Below the pieces are notes generated by a model. That model had not been told where the DNA came from. It did not search any database and saw only the letters and a list, made by a program, of their open reading frames with translations. Shown here piece by piece: positions 1-10,242 of a stretch of 64,000 nt of DNA. The DNA is from Dendrophyllia cribrosa (Eukaryota; Cnidaria; Anthozoa; Scleractinia; Dendrophylliidae), in NCBI GenBank assembly GCA_024195265.1, contig JAJLRJ010000004.1, positions 2,489,125 to 2,553,124 of the forward strand, read 5' to 3'. Numbering within the stretch: the first letter of the stretch is position 1; each line of letters begins with the position of its first letter. The translations under genes were made by a program, and so were the position numbers.

Positions 1-968
1 GGGGCATGTGTCTACCTCACACTGCTAAATTTTCAATGTACATGTACAGTTAATTGAACATCTCTTCTTTTAAAATTTTTGGCTCTACATGTATCTCTTT
101 GAATGTTGAAGTTGAACTTTCCCAGGGCATCAAATTGTGTAAATAATTTCACACAACATACATGTACATGTACATACACTGCAGTTTGTGTGACAAGACA
201 ACAATGGGATACAGCAGGGCACAAGTCTGTCGTTTACAGTGAACACAAAATTTTCAAAAGGTTTATTTCCTCAACCTGGAACATGTTTCCCTCTTTCAGA
301 CCACCTGAATAAGCTTACAAGATTTCAGTTTTGCCTTCAATGTCAAAAAACAAATGAAAAAAATTATACAGTCATGTTCATGTCAATTGCAGAAAGCTGA
401 ATATATATTAACATGTGCTGCTGCACAATTTATTGCATGATTAAATTAAAAGAAAAACCCAACTTTGTTTAGTGAAAAACGAAATTTATTATACATTTTA
501 TTTTCTTTTTTTTTTAAATACACTTAGTCACTTTTATCTTAAAAATTTAATGAAACAGTGGTTATGGAAACAAAAATATCTTGCAAACCATTTCACAAAT
601 TAATTAAAACAAAATTTAAAATTTTACTACAGCTAGAAATGTTACCCTGACTGGATACCCTTGACCCTTGGTTAATACGGTTAAAGTGCCGACATAAAAG
701 TGTGACACACACTAAACTGCACACGTGGAGAATTTCTACTTGACTATACGTGTACATGAAAGCGGTATTAGTGTATTTAAATGCCGTAACTAATAAGAAA
801 ACCAGCATTTATATAAATCGACCTTTTGGTGTCACAATACCTCGGATATCTAGCGAAACTGCACACAGAATTTCGACAATCTTACAAACTGAAAGCTTTT
901 GTGCATGTTTATCACGTAAGCTTATAAAATATGACTTGGGTATGCTAAATGAAACAAATTGGACTTAC
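1..968. other. Non-coding stretch, probable SDF4-like intron
   Basis: No exon could be supported on either strand. The stretch is AT-rich with several long A/T runs. It lies downstream of the Cab45-like first exon on the minus strand, so it is most simply the first intron of that gene. The next expected Cab45 segment, the third EF-hand region, was looked for on the minus strand and not found. Confidence 0.5.
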
Positions 969-1027
969 TCATGTAGACTGACATAATTTTAAGGCAAAGC
1001 ATAAATAACATTTTAAACGCAACCCAC

Positions 1028-1532
1028 CTAACTCAGTCGCGTCCATCTTTTTAGTTTCGTTATCCTCTTTAAGCTTCTGTCGGAATTCATCCCAAGTAAC
1101 AAACCCATCTCCGTCACGATCGACAACGCTAAACATATGATGATTGTTGTCTCGCGCCTCCTGAATGTGCTCTTTGATTTTCTCGTGAATCCAAACCGTG
1201 AGTTCTGCCTTGCTCACTTTGTGGTCGTTATCTTTATCAACCTTATGGAAGAGATCAATAAGCCGTCGATAACCTTCCATGTTATCGAATAACAGCGTTC
1301 CATCTTCAACCATTTTACCCAGGAAAGCTTCGTGATGGTAGTCCTTGTTGACATGTCCGTCTCGTTCGAGTTTCAAGCCCTTGATGTGATCTTGGAGTAG
1401 ATTCGGAGCTTTCTTGTGTTTGACTTCATTCTCATTATCGGGGGACAGTGTCCTGCTTGTGTTTAACGGTTTGCTGTAACCCACCGGGAGAAAAACTAAA
1501 AGGAAAATCAGACAGTCTGTCATGACCGCCAT
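1028..1532 (-). CDS. SDF4: Cab45/SDF4-like EF-hand protein, first coding exon (partial)
   Basis: This is the 5' coding exon of a secretory-pathway calcium-binding protein of the CREC family. It gives 168 residues and then a GTGGGT donor; the rest of the gene lies beyond the left edge. Residues 1-20 are a hydrophobic signal peptide (a second Met at 4 could also start it). Residues 48-72 hold the segment DHIKGLKLERDGH and then HHEAFLG, which matches the region before the first EF-hand in vertebrate Cab45. Two EF-hand loops are visible: residues 99-110 (DKDNDHKVSKAE) and 138-149 (DRDGDGFVTWDE), both with acidic residues at the main calcium-binding positions. Cab45 acts in the Golgi lumen in sorting of secreted cargo; that role is family knowledge. 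Reticulocalbin or calumenin is the alternative, but the pre-EF segment favours Cab45. Confidence 0.85.
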
Positions 1533-1670
1533 GTTGGAAAAATCACAGCAACTGTACTCGCCCCAGTCTTCTCTGACGCGCCATGTACACGTGTAACGTG
1601 TCTTTTAAAGTGCGCAACACGCGAGAAACGTGTGTCTCCGCGCGAAGATTTGAAAAATTTGAAGGAAGAA
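1533..1670 (-). promoter_or_regulatory. Probable promoter/5'UTR of the SDF4-like gene
   Basis: The bases just upstream of the start codon are clearly richer in G+C and CpG than the surrounding DNA, with several GCGC and ACGTGT words. This fits a CpG-type promoter and 5'UTR for the minus-strand gene. No TATA box was seen. Inferred from position and composition only. Confidence 0.4.
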
Positions 1671-1738
1671 TAACATGCAGGTGACAGTGTTTAGACCTAC
1701 AGGCCATATTTTTTCACTGAATGTGTTATAATAGCTAA

Positions 1739-1826
1739 AGTCCTCTATTGAACTTACGTGTCGAATAATAATTATTATAAATATACTGTAGTTTCAGTGA
1801 CAGTTCAATAGAGTCAATAGAGGACT
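1739..1826. repeat. Short inverted-repeat element
   Basis: Left arm AGTCCTCTATTGAAC (1739-1753) and right arm GTTCAATAGAG...AATAGAGGACT (1803-1826) are inverted copies around an AT-rich centre. This looks like a small non-autonomous element or foldback upstream of the SDF4-like gene. Confidence 0.55.
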
Positions 1827-2229
1827 TCGCGCCTGTTGGGGATCATGGGTAATTGCGGCTGACATGCGCCAAATACACTGTTTGTATGGGAATCCAGTGG
1901 CAGATAATTTCGGTAAAATTTTAATTTTCTAATATTTGTGAATTGAAAACTTACGATGCTGGTAAGGATACTTTACCAGAACTTTACTCATCATACTGGC
2001 GATTAGATGGTGTGCAATTAATTTCTTTTGTTTTCAATACTAAAAAGGTGGGGTCTTCCCGGCATAATCGCGATGGCAGATAATGAAATAAAAAAAAAAA
2101 CAGTAGACACCGGTAATAAACTGTTGATGTCAGGTTATGAATTCACAAGTCACAGATTAGCACCAAAAAGAGGCTACGAGATATAAATGAAATTTTGCTA
2201 TTGTCACTTATCCACCTCCTCGGTGGCAC

Positions 2230-2301
2230 GCCGCGATCGTCTAGTGGTTAGGACCCTGCGTTGTGGCCGCAGTAACCCAGGTTCGAATCCTGGTCCCGGC
2301 A
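2230..2301 (+). tRNA. tRNA-His (GTG), array copy 1
   Basis: 72 nt including discriminator A. The cloverleaf is readable: D-stem GTC/GAC, anticodon stem CTGCG/CGCAG with loop TTGTGGC (anticodon GTG), and T-arm CCAGG-TTCGAAT-CCTGG. A T-run for Pol III termination follows. The acceptor stem GCCGCGA/TCCCGGC has a C-C mismatch at pair 5:68, where human tRNA-His has a U-A pair. The 5' flank carries the shared CCACCTCCTCGGTGG hairpin and GAAAT-TTGC-like sequence. Confidence 0.88.
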
Positions 2302-3012
2302 ATATTTTTAGTATTCTATATACACCCATTTGTTTTGTTGTATTATTTATTTTATTTATTTGTTTATCCCCAGACAAAAAAATCTTGAGATAAATAATCA
2401 TGATTTCGGAGGTAAATGATTGTCGATTTTTAAGTGACCATCAAGCGGAACATTCGTGCTCAACTCTCACCAGTTCTAACATGGAAATTAAAACATAGAT
2501 TATTTATTAATCAAAAGATAGAATAGTATGGGAGGGTTCCTAGGCCACGAGTAGTCCCTCATATTTCCTCAGGGATAGTAAAGCGAGCGAAAGCTAAGTT
2601 CTCTGCTGAAAGTCTCACAGAAAACAGAAAACGACAACACACGACGACAGAACGCGACAGAACGACGACAACAACAGTAGTAAAAGACTTTTGAAAACGC
2701 AGTCAGCAAATATCAAAGTTATACTTCTCGGCCAAATAGTCTACGTTACATCCGATTTAACACATGGCGAACGTAGTCTATATATCTTTCCTTTGTTCGG
2801 AAGAAACATGCAACTTCTTCGTTATCGCGAAGTAAATATTTGAAAATGGCGAGGTCTCCACAACTCCATAATTGCGATTGGAGACCATGAAATAAAACCA
2901 AGTCAACCCTATTTACAACGTGAAGATGACTGGTTCGATCACAAGCACCAAAAGGAGGCTACAATATATAAATGAAATATTGCGATTCGCTTATTCACCT
3001 CCTCGGTGGCAC

Positions 3013-3084
3013 GCCGCGATCGTCTAGTGGTTAAGACCCTACTTTGTGGCCGCAGTAACCCAGGTTCGAATCCTGGTCCCGGCA
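3013..3084 (+). pseudogene. tRNA-His (GTG)-like, array copy 2, degenerate
   Basis: Same 72-nt frame as copy 1, but the 5' anticodon strand reads CTACT instead of CTGCG. This breaks two pairs of the anticodon stem (A-C and T-C), and the D-arm has AAGAC instead of AGGAC. The anticodon GTG and the B box are kept. Probably a decaying copy. Pair 5:68 is C-C as in the others. Confidence 0.65.
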
Positions 3085-3209
3085 ATTTTTTTAGTATTCT
3101 ATATACACCCATTTGCTTTGTTGTATTATTTTTTTATTATTATTTGTTTATCCCCAGACAAAAACATCTTATGATAAATAGTCATGATTTCGAATTGCTG
3201 CAAAATTGA

Positions 3210-4475
3210 TTCCTCGATTGCTATCGATTTAATACCATCGATTATTATCGGATTTTTTTTTCCGTTTTTTACGTGGCACTGATAAAATAATTGACACAAG
3301 TTGTCTGTATAGTTCTCAATGAGTCATTTAATATTTATTATATGTCAAGAGTTTAGTACAATTATTGTAAAGGACTTAAATCACGTCGCAGATCAGCAAC
3401 TAACAGGAACAACTATGATAGTTATATGGTCTTTTTCAGTACACCTTCAAACCGTAACAAGCTGCGGCAGCAGTGGCCGTGTCGTATGAAAGCCACTGAA
3501 TATGTTGCAACCCTCTAGTTTTGCTGTTGGTGTTGCATTAAGATGAAGCAAAATGAACAACGAAAGTCAGTGTTTTTGTAATTTCAACGATTTGCATGAG
3601 TAAAGAAACGTAACAATAAATCTCAGAGTATGTCAGCAAAAAAATGTAATCCAGTAGCACAGCAGTAATCACTTTGGCGCCATAAATATCGACAAGGAAC
3701 AACACATGTAAAAGGAGAAGCAGTTTTTTATGTTTTTCGTCGTCAAAAAACAGAGGTTCGATCCGTGAATAATGGGCCTTGACTACATGAGTACCGATCC
3801 AGTTTTCTCGCTTGTTTTACAAGCTTATAGAGGAATATCACGGACATGTAACCCGGTATGTTTTAGTCCTGGGATTTATGATTTATTTCCAGGGTTTCCT
3901 TATTCCAGGCTTATTCCAACTATTTTTTCCATGGATAATCAAAGCCACACCAACCACATTATGTTACATTTTTATTCGTGGTTTCATTGCAGTCAAATGA
4001 CAGCTTGTGCCGAACCAAGTAACTCGCCTTATGCGAAAAGATGGCAAAGATCTGGGTGCCTGCAGTGTCCATGTATTTACCGCATACATGTGGACTCGAA
4101 TCTCTCTGTTATTAGACAAAGCCGGAATGACAGGACATGTCCAAATCTTTTAAAATAGTTTTGTCTGGATTTTTTGTTATTCCCCGGCTATATTATTATT
4201 GTTGGTGGTATCGAAAATGAAATGTTTTTACAATGAATGCCTGTCTCTCATGCTGTTATAGGACTAACGCGAGAAATCGATTGAGGATGGATTATCGAAT
4301 GTTATAGAATGTTATCGATTTTTGCCAATCGATAGCAATCGATAATATATTTTTGTTGTGAATTCGATTTCTATCGATTGCCAATATCAATCGATATCAA
4401 TCGGCGATTGATGTCGATTGATCCGATCGATTGTATCTATTGATTTCCGATATCGACTTCTATCGATTGACTACG
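3210..4475. repeat. Insertion-like block with ATCGAT-rich ends, no gene seen
   Basis: This block separates array copies 2 and 3. Both ends are dense in ATCGAT/TCGATT words (about 3215-3250 and 4268-4470), which is unlike the middle. Two overlapping open frames of 128 and 62 codons at 3772-4158 have no recognisable domain and are not called as genes. The layout suggests an inserted element whose termini carry the ATCGAT repeats, but no element class was recognised. Confidence 0.35.
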
Positions 4476-4666
4476 CCTGGAGGTAAGGAACGGAGATAAA
4501 TGAATGTTGATTCCTTTGCTGTCAAATGTCATCAGAGAAGCAATAATAACAATATACATTTACTTTGATCTTTTTTTTTTTTTACTTCATAACATTGTAG
4601 TTAAGCTGCCTGTTGTAAGAATTAAAATCAAAAACAAAATCAAGTGTAATTTTCTTAATCGCGATT

Positions 4667-5033
4667 AAAGGGGAAGTATCACGGGAATTTTGATGTTTTT
4701 TGGTCAAAGCCATTTTACAATACCTTTACGTATTTACAAAATAATACTAAAACACCAAGAGAGTGTAATCAACCAATTCTTGAAAGAAGACAGATTATGG
4801 TCTGTTCTAGCCCATTTGGAGACGAAAATGTGGTAACTTGAAAAAGATTAGGCTAATTTTTTTCAAGTTGTAATTCATTGAGACCCAGTCCGTTTATGAC
4901 CAGAGACACTAATCGACAGTTTTGATATATTTTGATGTAATTTATCACACCATTGGAGCTTTATTTTTCGGCTTCTGGTCATACATTAACATTTTTTGCT
5001 TTTTCAAATGACACCAAATCCCCGTGATACTCA
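4667..5033. repeat. MITE-like element in the tRNA array
   Basis: Terminal inverted repeats of about 20 bp: AGTATCACGGGAATTT-type left end and AAATCCCCGTGATACT-type right end. It lies within flank sequence (CGCGATT...CATGAAATAAAA) that is continuous in the other array units, so it is an insertion. Confidence 0.6.
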
Positions 5034-5060
5034 TGAAATAAAAACCAGTGAACCCTAGCA

Positions 5061-5210
5061 ATAGGTGGTTTTCATGTTACGTCATCGCCGCCATGCTGGT
5101 GGACATAAACAATAGTTCTCTCATTAGCTCCTTTTGTTCGTCCACCAGCATTTGTTCGTTTCACTATTGTTTTCTAATATGTCTCTAGAGATTGATTGCA
5201 AACCACCTAT
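5061..5210. repeat. MITE-like element, ATAGGTGGTTTTCATG ends
   Basis: Begins ATAGGTGGTTTTCATG and ends GCAAACCACCTAT. It interrupts the array flank AGCAAT|AACGTGTTGATGACAG seen intact in later units, so its borders are well defined. It has an internal inverted match around CTGGTGGAC/GTCCACCAG. Confidence 0.6.
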
Positions 5211-5323
5211 AACGTGTTGATGACAGATCATGAATTCCACCAATCACAAGTTAACACCAGAGAGAGGCTACGAGATATAAATGAAATATTGCCTTTAATA
5301 CCTATCCACCTCCTCGGTGGCAC

Positions 5324-5395
5324 GCCGCGATCGTCTAGTGGTTAGGACCCTGCGTTGTGGCCGCAGTAACCCAGGTTCGAATCCTGGTCCCGGCA
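5324..5395 (+). tRNA. tRNA-His (GTG), array copy 3
   Basis: Identical over the 72-nt gene to copy 1, including the C-C mismatch at 5:68. It is followed by a T-run and the same TTTAGTATTCTAT 3' flank, so it shares a recent origin with copies 1, 2 and 7. Confidence 0.88.
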
Positions 5396-5956
5396 ATTTT
5401 TTTAGTATTCTATACACCCATTTGTTTTGTTGTATTATTTATTTTATTTATTTGTTTATCTCCAGACAAAAACATCTTGAGATAAATAATCATGATTTCG
5501 AATTTCGGAGGTAAATGATTGTCGATTCCGTTTTAAGTGACCATCAAGCGGAACATTCGTGCATAACTCTCACGAGTTCTAACATGGAAACCGTAGATCA
5601 GTTATTTTATTAATCAAAAAGTGTTATGGTATAAGAAGGTTCCATACTAAAGAAACTATTGTCTCTTTAGATTGATATTCATTATTTTGCTTCCATTGTA
5701 TATTTATCATTTTATAGATTTTGAAACCATAAGAATTGGTAAAAAAAGTAAAATGCCAAAAAAGAAAATAAAAAACACGAAAATAACGAAAAAGACTACT
5801 ATTCTGAAATTCTCTGCTGAAAATATCCCAGAGTAAGTCTCAGTGCATGCGAGCGAAAGAAAACAACAACAACATCAACAACAATAACTATAGTAAAAGA
5901 TTTTTGAAAACGCAGTCAGCAACTATATCAAAGTTATACTTTTCGGCCACATAGTC

Positions 5957-6174
5957 TAAGGGCGCTTACCATTTGTCAGAACTGGTCGGCCAGACCGGTC
6001 CGTTTGTAACTAGAATGCATCTTTTTGAAGACTTGTTCCTACAAGTCCATCAAAAGGGTGCATACTATTTCCAAATTAACCAGTCTGGCCAACCAGTTCC
6101 GACAAAAAATGGAATAATATTTACGAATTAGGCGGTCTGGCCGGGCAGTTGTGACAAATGGTAAGCGCCCTAAG
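5957..6174. repeat. Hairpin MITE with GGGCGCTTACCATTTGTC ends
   Basis: Left end GGGCGCTTACCATTTGTC and right end GACAAATGGTAAGCGCCC are near-perfect inverted repeats, flanked by CTAAG-type duplicated bases. It interrupts the sequence TAGTCTA/GTCAC that is continuous in other units. A diverged single-arm relative occurs at about 62223-62345. Confidence 0.7.
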
Positions 6175-6448
6175 TCACGTGATCTATATAACTTTCCTTT
6201 GTTCGGGAGAAACATGCAACTTCTTCGTTATCGAGAAGTAAATATTTGAAAATGGCGAGGTCTCCACAACTCCATAATTGCGATTGGAGACCATGAAATA
6301 AAACCAAGTCAACCCTATTTACAACGTGAAGATGACAGGTTATAAATTCTACCAGTCGATCACATCACAATAAGCACCAAAAGGAGACTATAACATATAA
6401 ATGAAATATTGCTGTAAACACTTATCCACCTCCTCGGTACGGTGGCAC

Positions 6449-6520
6449 GCCGCGATCGTCTAGTGGTCAGGACCCTGCGTTGTGGCCGCAGTAACCCAGG
6501 TTCAAATCCTGGTCCCGGCA
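6449..6520 (+). tRNA. tRNA-His (GTG), array copy 4
   Basis: As copy 1 but with C for T in the D-loop and TTCAAAT for TTCGAAT in the T-loop (B box altered by one base). The anticodon stem is intact; 5:68 is C-C. The 5' flank has a small insertion (CCTCGGTACGGTGG). Expression is less sure because of the B-box change. Confidence 0.75.
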
Positions 6521-7021
6521 TTTTTTTTTAGTCATAAGTTTTATATATATATATGACATTATTATTTTATATATGACATTATTTTACTTTTTTGTGATTA
6601 TTGTTTTATTCAATTGTTTATCCCGTAACAAAAACAACTTGAAATAAATTATCATGATTTCGAATTGCGGCAAAAGAAACTCTACGGTGGTAAGGAACGG
6701 AGATAAATGAATGTTGATTCCCATGCTGTCGAATGTCGTCAGAGAAGCAATTATAACAATTCTACATTTACTTTGATCTTTTATTTGACTTTATAACATT
6801 GTAATTAAGCTGCCTGTTGTAAGAATTAAAATCAAAAACCAAATCAAGTGTAATTTTCTTAATCGCGATTGCAGATCATGAAATAAAAAAACAGTGAACG
6901 CTAGCAATAACGTGTCGATGACAGGTCATGAATTCCACCAGTCACAGATTAGCACCAGAGAGAGGCTACGAGATATAAATGAAATATTGCAATTACCACT
7001 TATTCACCTCCTCGGTGGCAC

Positions 7022-7093
7022 GCCGCGATCGTCTAGTGGTTAGGACCCTGCGTTGTGGCCGCAGTAACCCAGGTTCGAATCCTGGTCCCGGCA
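7022..7093 (+). tRNA. tRNA-His (GTG), array copy 5
   Basis: 72-nt gene identical to copy 1. It is followed by a T-run and the second flank type (TTAGTCATAAAATTTATATATGA). Copies 5, 6 and 7 start 549 and 547 bases apart, so this part is a young tandem repeat. Confidence 0.88.
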
Positions 7094-7570
7094 TTTTTTT
7101 TTAGTCATAAAATTTATATATGACATTATTTTACTTTTTTGTGATTATTGTTTTATTCAATTGTTTATCCCGTAACAAAAACAACTTGAAATAAATTATC
7201 ATGATTTCGAATTGCGGCAAAAGAAACTCTACGGTGGTAAGGAACGGAGATAAATGAATGTTTATTCCCATGCTGTCGAATGTCGTCAGAGAAGCAATTA
7301 TAACAATTCTACATTTACTTTGATCTTTTATTTGACTTTATAACATTGTAATTAAGCTGCCTGTTGTAAGAATTGAAATCATAAACCAAATCAAGTGTTA
7401 TTTTCTTAATCGCGATTGGAGATCATGAAATAAAAAACCAGTGAACCCTAGCAATACTGTTTTGATAACAGGTCATGAATTCCACCAGCCGGACAGATTA
7501 GCACCAGAGAGAGGCTACGAGATATAAATGAAATATTGCAATTACCACTTATCCACCTCCTCGGTGGTAC

Positions 7571-7642
7571 GCCGCGATCGTCTAGTGGTTAGGACCCTGC
7601 GTTGTGGCCGCAGTAACCCAGGTTCGAATCCTGGTCTCGGCA
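7571..7642 (+). tRNA. tRNA-His (GTG), array copy 6
   Basis: As copy 1 but with TCTCGGC at the 3' acceptor strand, so base 68 is T and pair 5:68 is C-T. This is the only copy with a different base at 68, and still not a Watson-Crick pair. Flanks match copies 5 and 7. Confidence 0.82.
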
Positions 7643-8117
7643 TTTTTTTTAGTCATAAAATTTATATATGACATTATTTTACTTTTTTGTTATTATTGTT
7701 TTATTTGATTGTTTATCCTGTAACAAAAACAACTTGAAATAAATTATCATGATTTCGAATTGCGGCAAAAGAAAACTACGGTGGTAAGGAACGGAGATAA
7801 ATGAATGTTGATTCCCATGCTGTCGAATGTCGTCAGAGAAGCAATTATAACAATTCTACATTTACTTTGATCTTTTATTTGACTTTATAATATTGTAATT
7901 AAGCTGCCTGTTGTAAGAATTAAAATCAAAAACCAAATCAAGTGTAATTTTCTTAATCGCGATTGCAGATCATGAAATAAAAAAACAGTGAACGCTAGCA
8001 ATAACGTGTTGATGACAGGTCATGAATTCCACCAGCCGGACAGATTAGCACCAGAGAGAGGCTACGAGATATAAATGAAATATTGCAATTACCACTTATC
8101 CACCTCCTCGGTGGTAC

Positions 8118-8189
8118 GCCGCGATCGTCTAGTGGTTAGGACCCTGCGTTGTGGCCGCAGTAACCCAGGTTCGAATCCTGGTCCCGGCA
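8118..8189 (+). tRNA. tRNA-His (GTG), array copy 7
   Basis: 72-nt gene identical to copy 1. Its 5' flank is of the copy 5/6 type and its 3' flank (TTTAGTATTCTATTTACACCC) is of the copy 1-3 type. The units have therefore exchanged ends by unequal crossover or gene conversion. Confidence 0.87.
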
Positions 8190-8571
8190 ATTTTTTTAGT
8201 ATTCTATTTACACCCATTTGCTTTGTTGTATTATTTGTTTATCCCCAGACAAAAACATCTTGAGATAAATAATCACGATTTCGAATTTCGAAGATAAATA
8301 ATTATCGATTCCCTTGCTGTCTAACGTATTAAATGCGGGCTCGTGAAAATAATTTTAGACCATGAAGCGGAACATTCGCGCATTACTCTCATGACATGGC
8401 AACCATAGATTATTTTATAGTATTTTTTTTTTTTAGTTTTTGAAACCATAAGATGCTGAAAATTGCAAAATGACCCCTCCCCTCGTCCCCTCCCCCTCCG
8501 AAAAAAACACACGAAAAGACAGAAAAAGACTTCCATTCTGAAGTTCTCTGCTAAAACTATCCCAGTATAAA

Positions 8572-8828
8572 GGCCCGGGCAAACGAGCGCAACATTTCAA
8601 CGCAACATCTTGCAACATTGTTGCGCTCAACGTGTTAACACGCGTTTGGCCCGGCCAATTTTCAACCTTGATCCAACACCATCCAACATGTTGGATGGTG
8701 TTGGATCAAATTTGACCATTTTCAAACTTGATCGTCGATCCAACACCATCCAAACGCGTGTGACACTGCGCGCAACAATGTTGCATGATGTGGCGTTGAA
8801 ATGTTGCGTTCGTTTTGCCTGGCCTTAC
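8572..8828. repeat. Hairpin element with AACATTGTTGCGC and TTGGATGGTGTTGGATC motifs
   Basis: Outer arms (GCAAACGAGCGCAACATTTC / GAAATGTTGCGTTCGTTTTGC) and inner arms (CCAACACCATCCAA) are inverted repeats, so the whole block folds on itself. Short hypothetical frames here are by-products of the palindrome. Confidence 0.65.
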
Positions 8829-9121
8829 TGGTCTCAGGACATGCAAGCGAAAGAACAAAAATAACAAGTAAAGGATTTTTGAAAACGCAGTCAGCAAATA
8901 TCAAAGTTATACTTCTCGGCCAAATAGTCTACGTCACTTCCCGTTTAAAACTTGCAATTTCCTGAGTTCGAAAGAAACATGCAACTTCTGCGTTATCGCG
9001 AAGTAAATATTTCAAAATGGTGAGGTCGGGGTGAGGTCTTCACAGTTCCATAATTGGGATTGGAGAGCTTGAAATAAAATCAAGTCAACCCTATTTATAA
9101 CGTGTAGATGACAGGTTATAA

Positions 9122-9361
9122 ATAGTCCTTTTTACAGTTGTGTGCTTGGTGACCTTGCCTTTGAGTGGAAGCGAGGCTGGAGGTGACCTTGCTTTGATAC
9201 AAACCTTTCTGCCTTTCATATGTTAATAATGCTTTTCTCATGCTAACCAGCTAAATTTACATCTGAAAAGCTCCAAGGTCTGTATCAAAGCAAGGTCACC
9301 TCCAGCCTCGCTTCCACTCAAAGGCAAGGTCACCAAGCACACAACTGTAAAAAGGACTATT
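9122..9361. repeat. Near-perfect 240-bp hairpin element
   Basis: Left end ATAGTCCTTTTTACAGTTG and right end CAACTGTAAAAAGGACTAT. The arms stay inverted copies for roughly 90 bases each, including AAGCGAGGCTGGAGGTGACC. Very little decay is visible, so the insertion looks young. It sits inside the tRNA unit (after GACAGGTTATAAAT). Confidence 0.75.
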
Positions 9362-9451
9362 CTGCCAGTCGATCAAATAAAGCATCAAAAGGAGGTTACA
9401 ATATATAAATGAAATATTGCTATTAACACTTATCCACCTCCTCGGTGGCAC

Positions 9452-9523
9452 GCCGCGATCGTCTAGTGGTTAGGATCCTGCGTTGTGGCCGCAGTAACCC
9501 AGGTTCGAATCCTGGTCCCGGCT
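9452..9523 (+). tRNA. tRNA-His (GTG), array copy 8, altered discriminator
   Basis: As copy 1 except GGATCC for GGACCC in the D-stem (wobble pair kept) and T instead of A at the discriminator position, running straight into the T-run. 5:68 is C-C. The discriminator is an identity element for histidyl-tRNA synthetase, so this copy may be weak or inactive. Confidence 0.7.
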
Positions 9524-9693
9524 TTTTTTTTAGTGTTAGTTTTTTATATGACATTATTTTACTTTTGTTGTATTATTTGTTTCATTCATTTGTTTATCCC
9601 GTAACAAAAATAACCTGAAATAAATTATCGTAATTTCGAATTACTACGGAGGAAAAACACGGAGGTAAGGAACGGAGATAAAATAGAGGATAT

Positions 9694-9985
9694 TACATGG
9701 CCGCGCGAAGATACGAAATTTTTCTTCGAGTGTTGAAAAATATTTCACAAGTGAGCGCAGCATGAGAAGTGAAATTTCGTATCTTCAAGCGGCCATGTAA
9801 TGTTCTGTTTATTATATAAACGCCAATGAAATCAAACCATTTCACTTTAATATTTTTTTGTAGTCCTAAAGTAGCAACGGTGTTCTTTTCACGTGTGAAG
9901 ATAACATGTTATTCTCACGTGTGAAGATATGATGTTTACGCGCGAAAGCTCACCTGGTATTTCATTGGTGTTTATATAATAATGA
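9694..9985. repeat. Inverted-repeat element with TACATGGCCGC arms
   Basis: GATATTACATGGCCGC and GAAGATACGAAATTT at the left are answered by AAATTTCGTATCTTC and GCGGCCATGTAAT, followed by a second part with ATAAACGCCAATGAAAT / ATTTCATTGGTGTTTATAT. Non-coding, probably a composite MITE. Confidence 0.55.
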
Positions 9986-10242
9986 ATGTTTATTCTCTTG
10001 CTGTCGAGTGTCATCAGAGAAGGAGTGATTATCATAACAATTCTACATTTACTTTGATCTTTTTATTGGCTTCATAACATTGTAATTAAGCTGCCTGTTG
10101 TAAGAATTAAAATCAGAAAAACAAATCAAGTGTAATTTTCTTTTTCTTAACGCGAGGTTTCTAGTGGCGCAATGATCTTTGGTTCCAACCTGAAGAAAAA
10201 AAGGGAAAATAATTAAATAGCAAGTACTAATTAACAAAATAT

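Noticed and set aside
1835..1900. Possible divergent promoter (GATCATGGGTAATTGCGG) upstream of the SDF4-like gene
   Set aside because: The motif only loosely resembles a known promoter element, and no plus-strand exon follows before the tRNA array.
2187..2401. Short frames across each tRNA-His copy
   Set aside because: They are translations of the tRNA and its conserved flanks; they recur only because the unit is duplicated.
3772..4158. 128-codon open frame with an overlapping 62-codon frame
   Set aside because: No domain, no signal peptide, no splice context, and it lies between ATCGAT-rich ends of a likely insertion; two frames of similar quality overlap.
8610..8904. Several open frames on both strands around 8.7 kb
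   Set aside because: They are mirror-image translations of a palindromic element with repeated TTGGATGG words.
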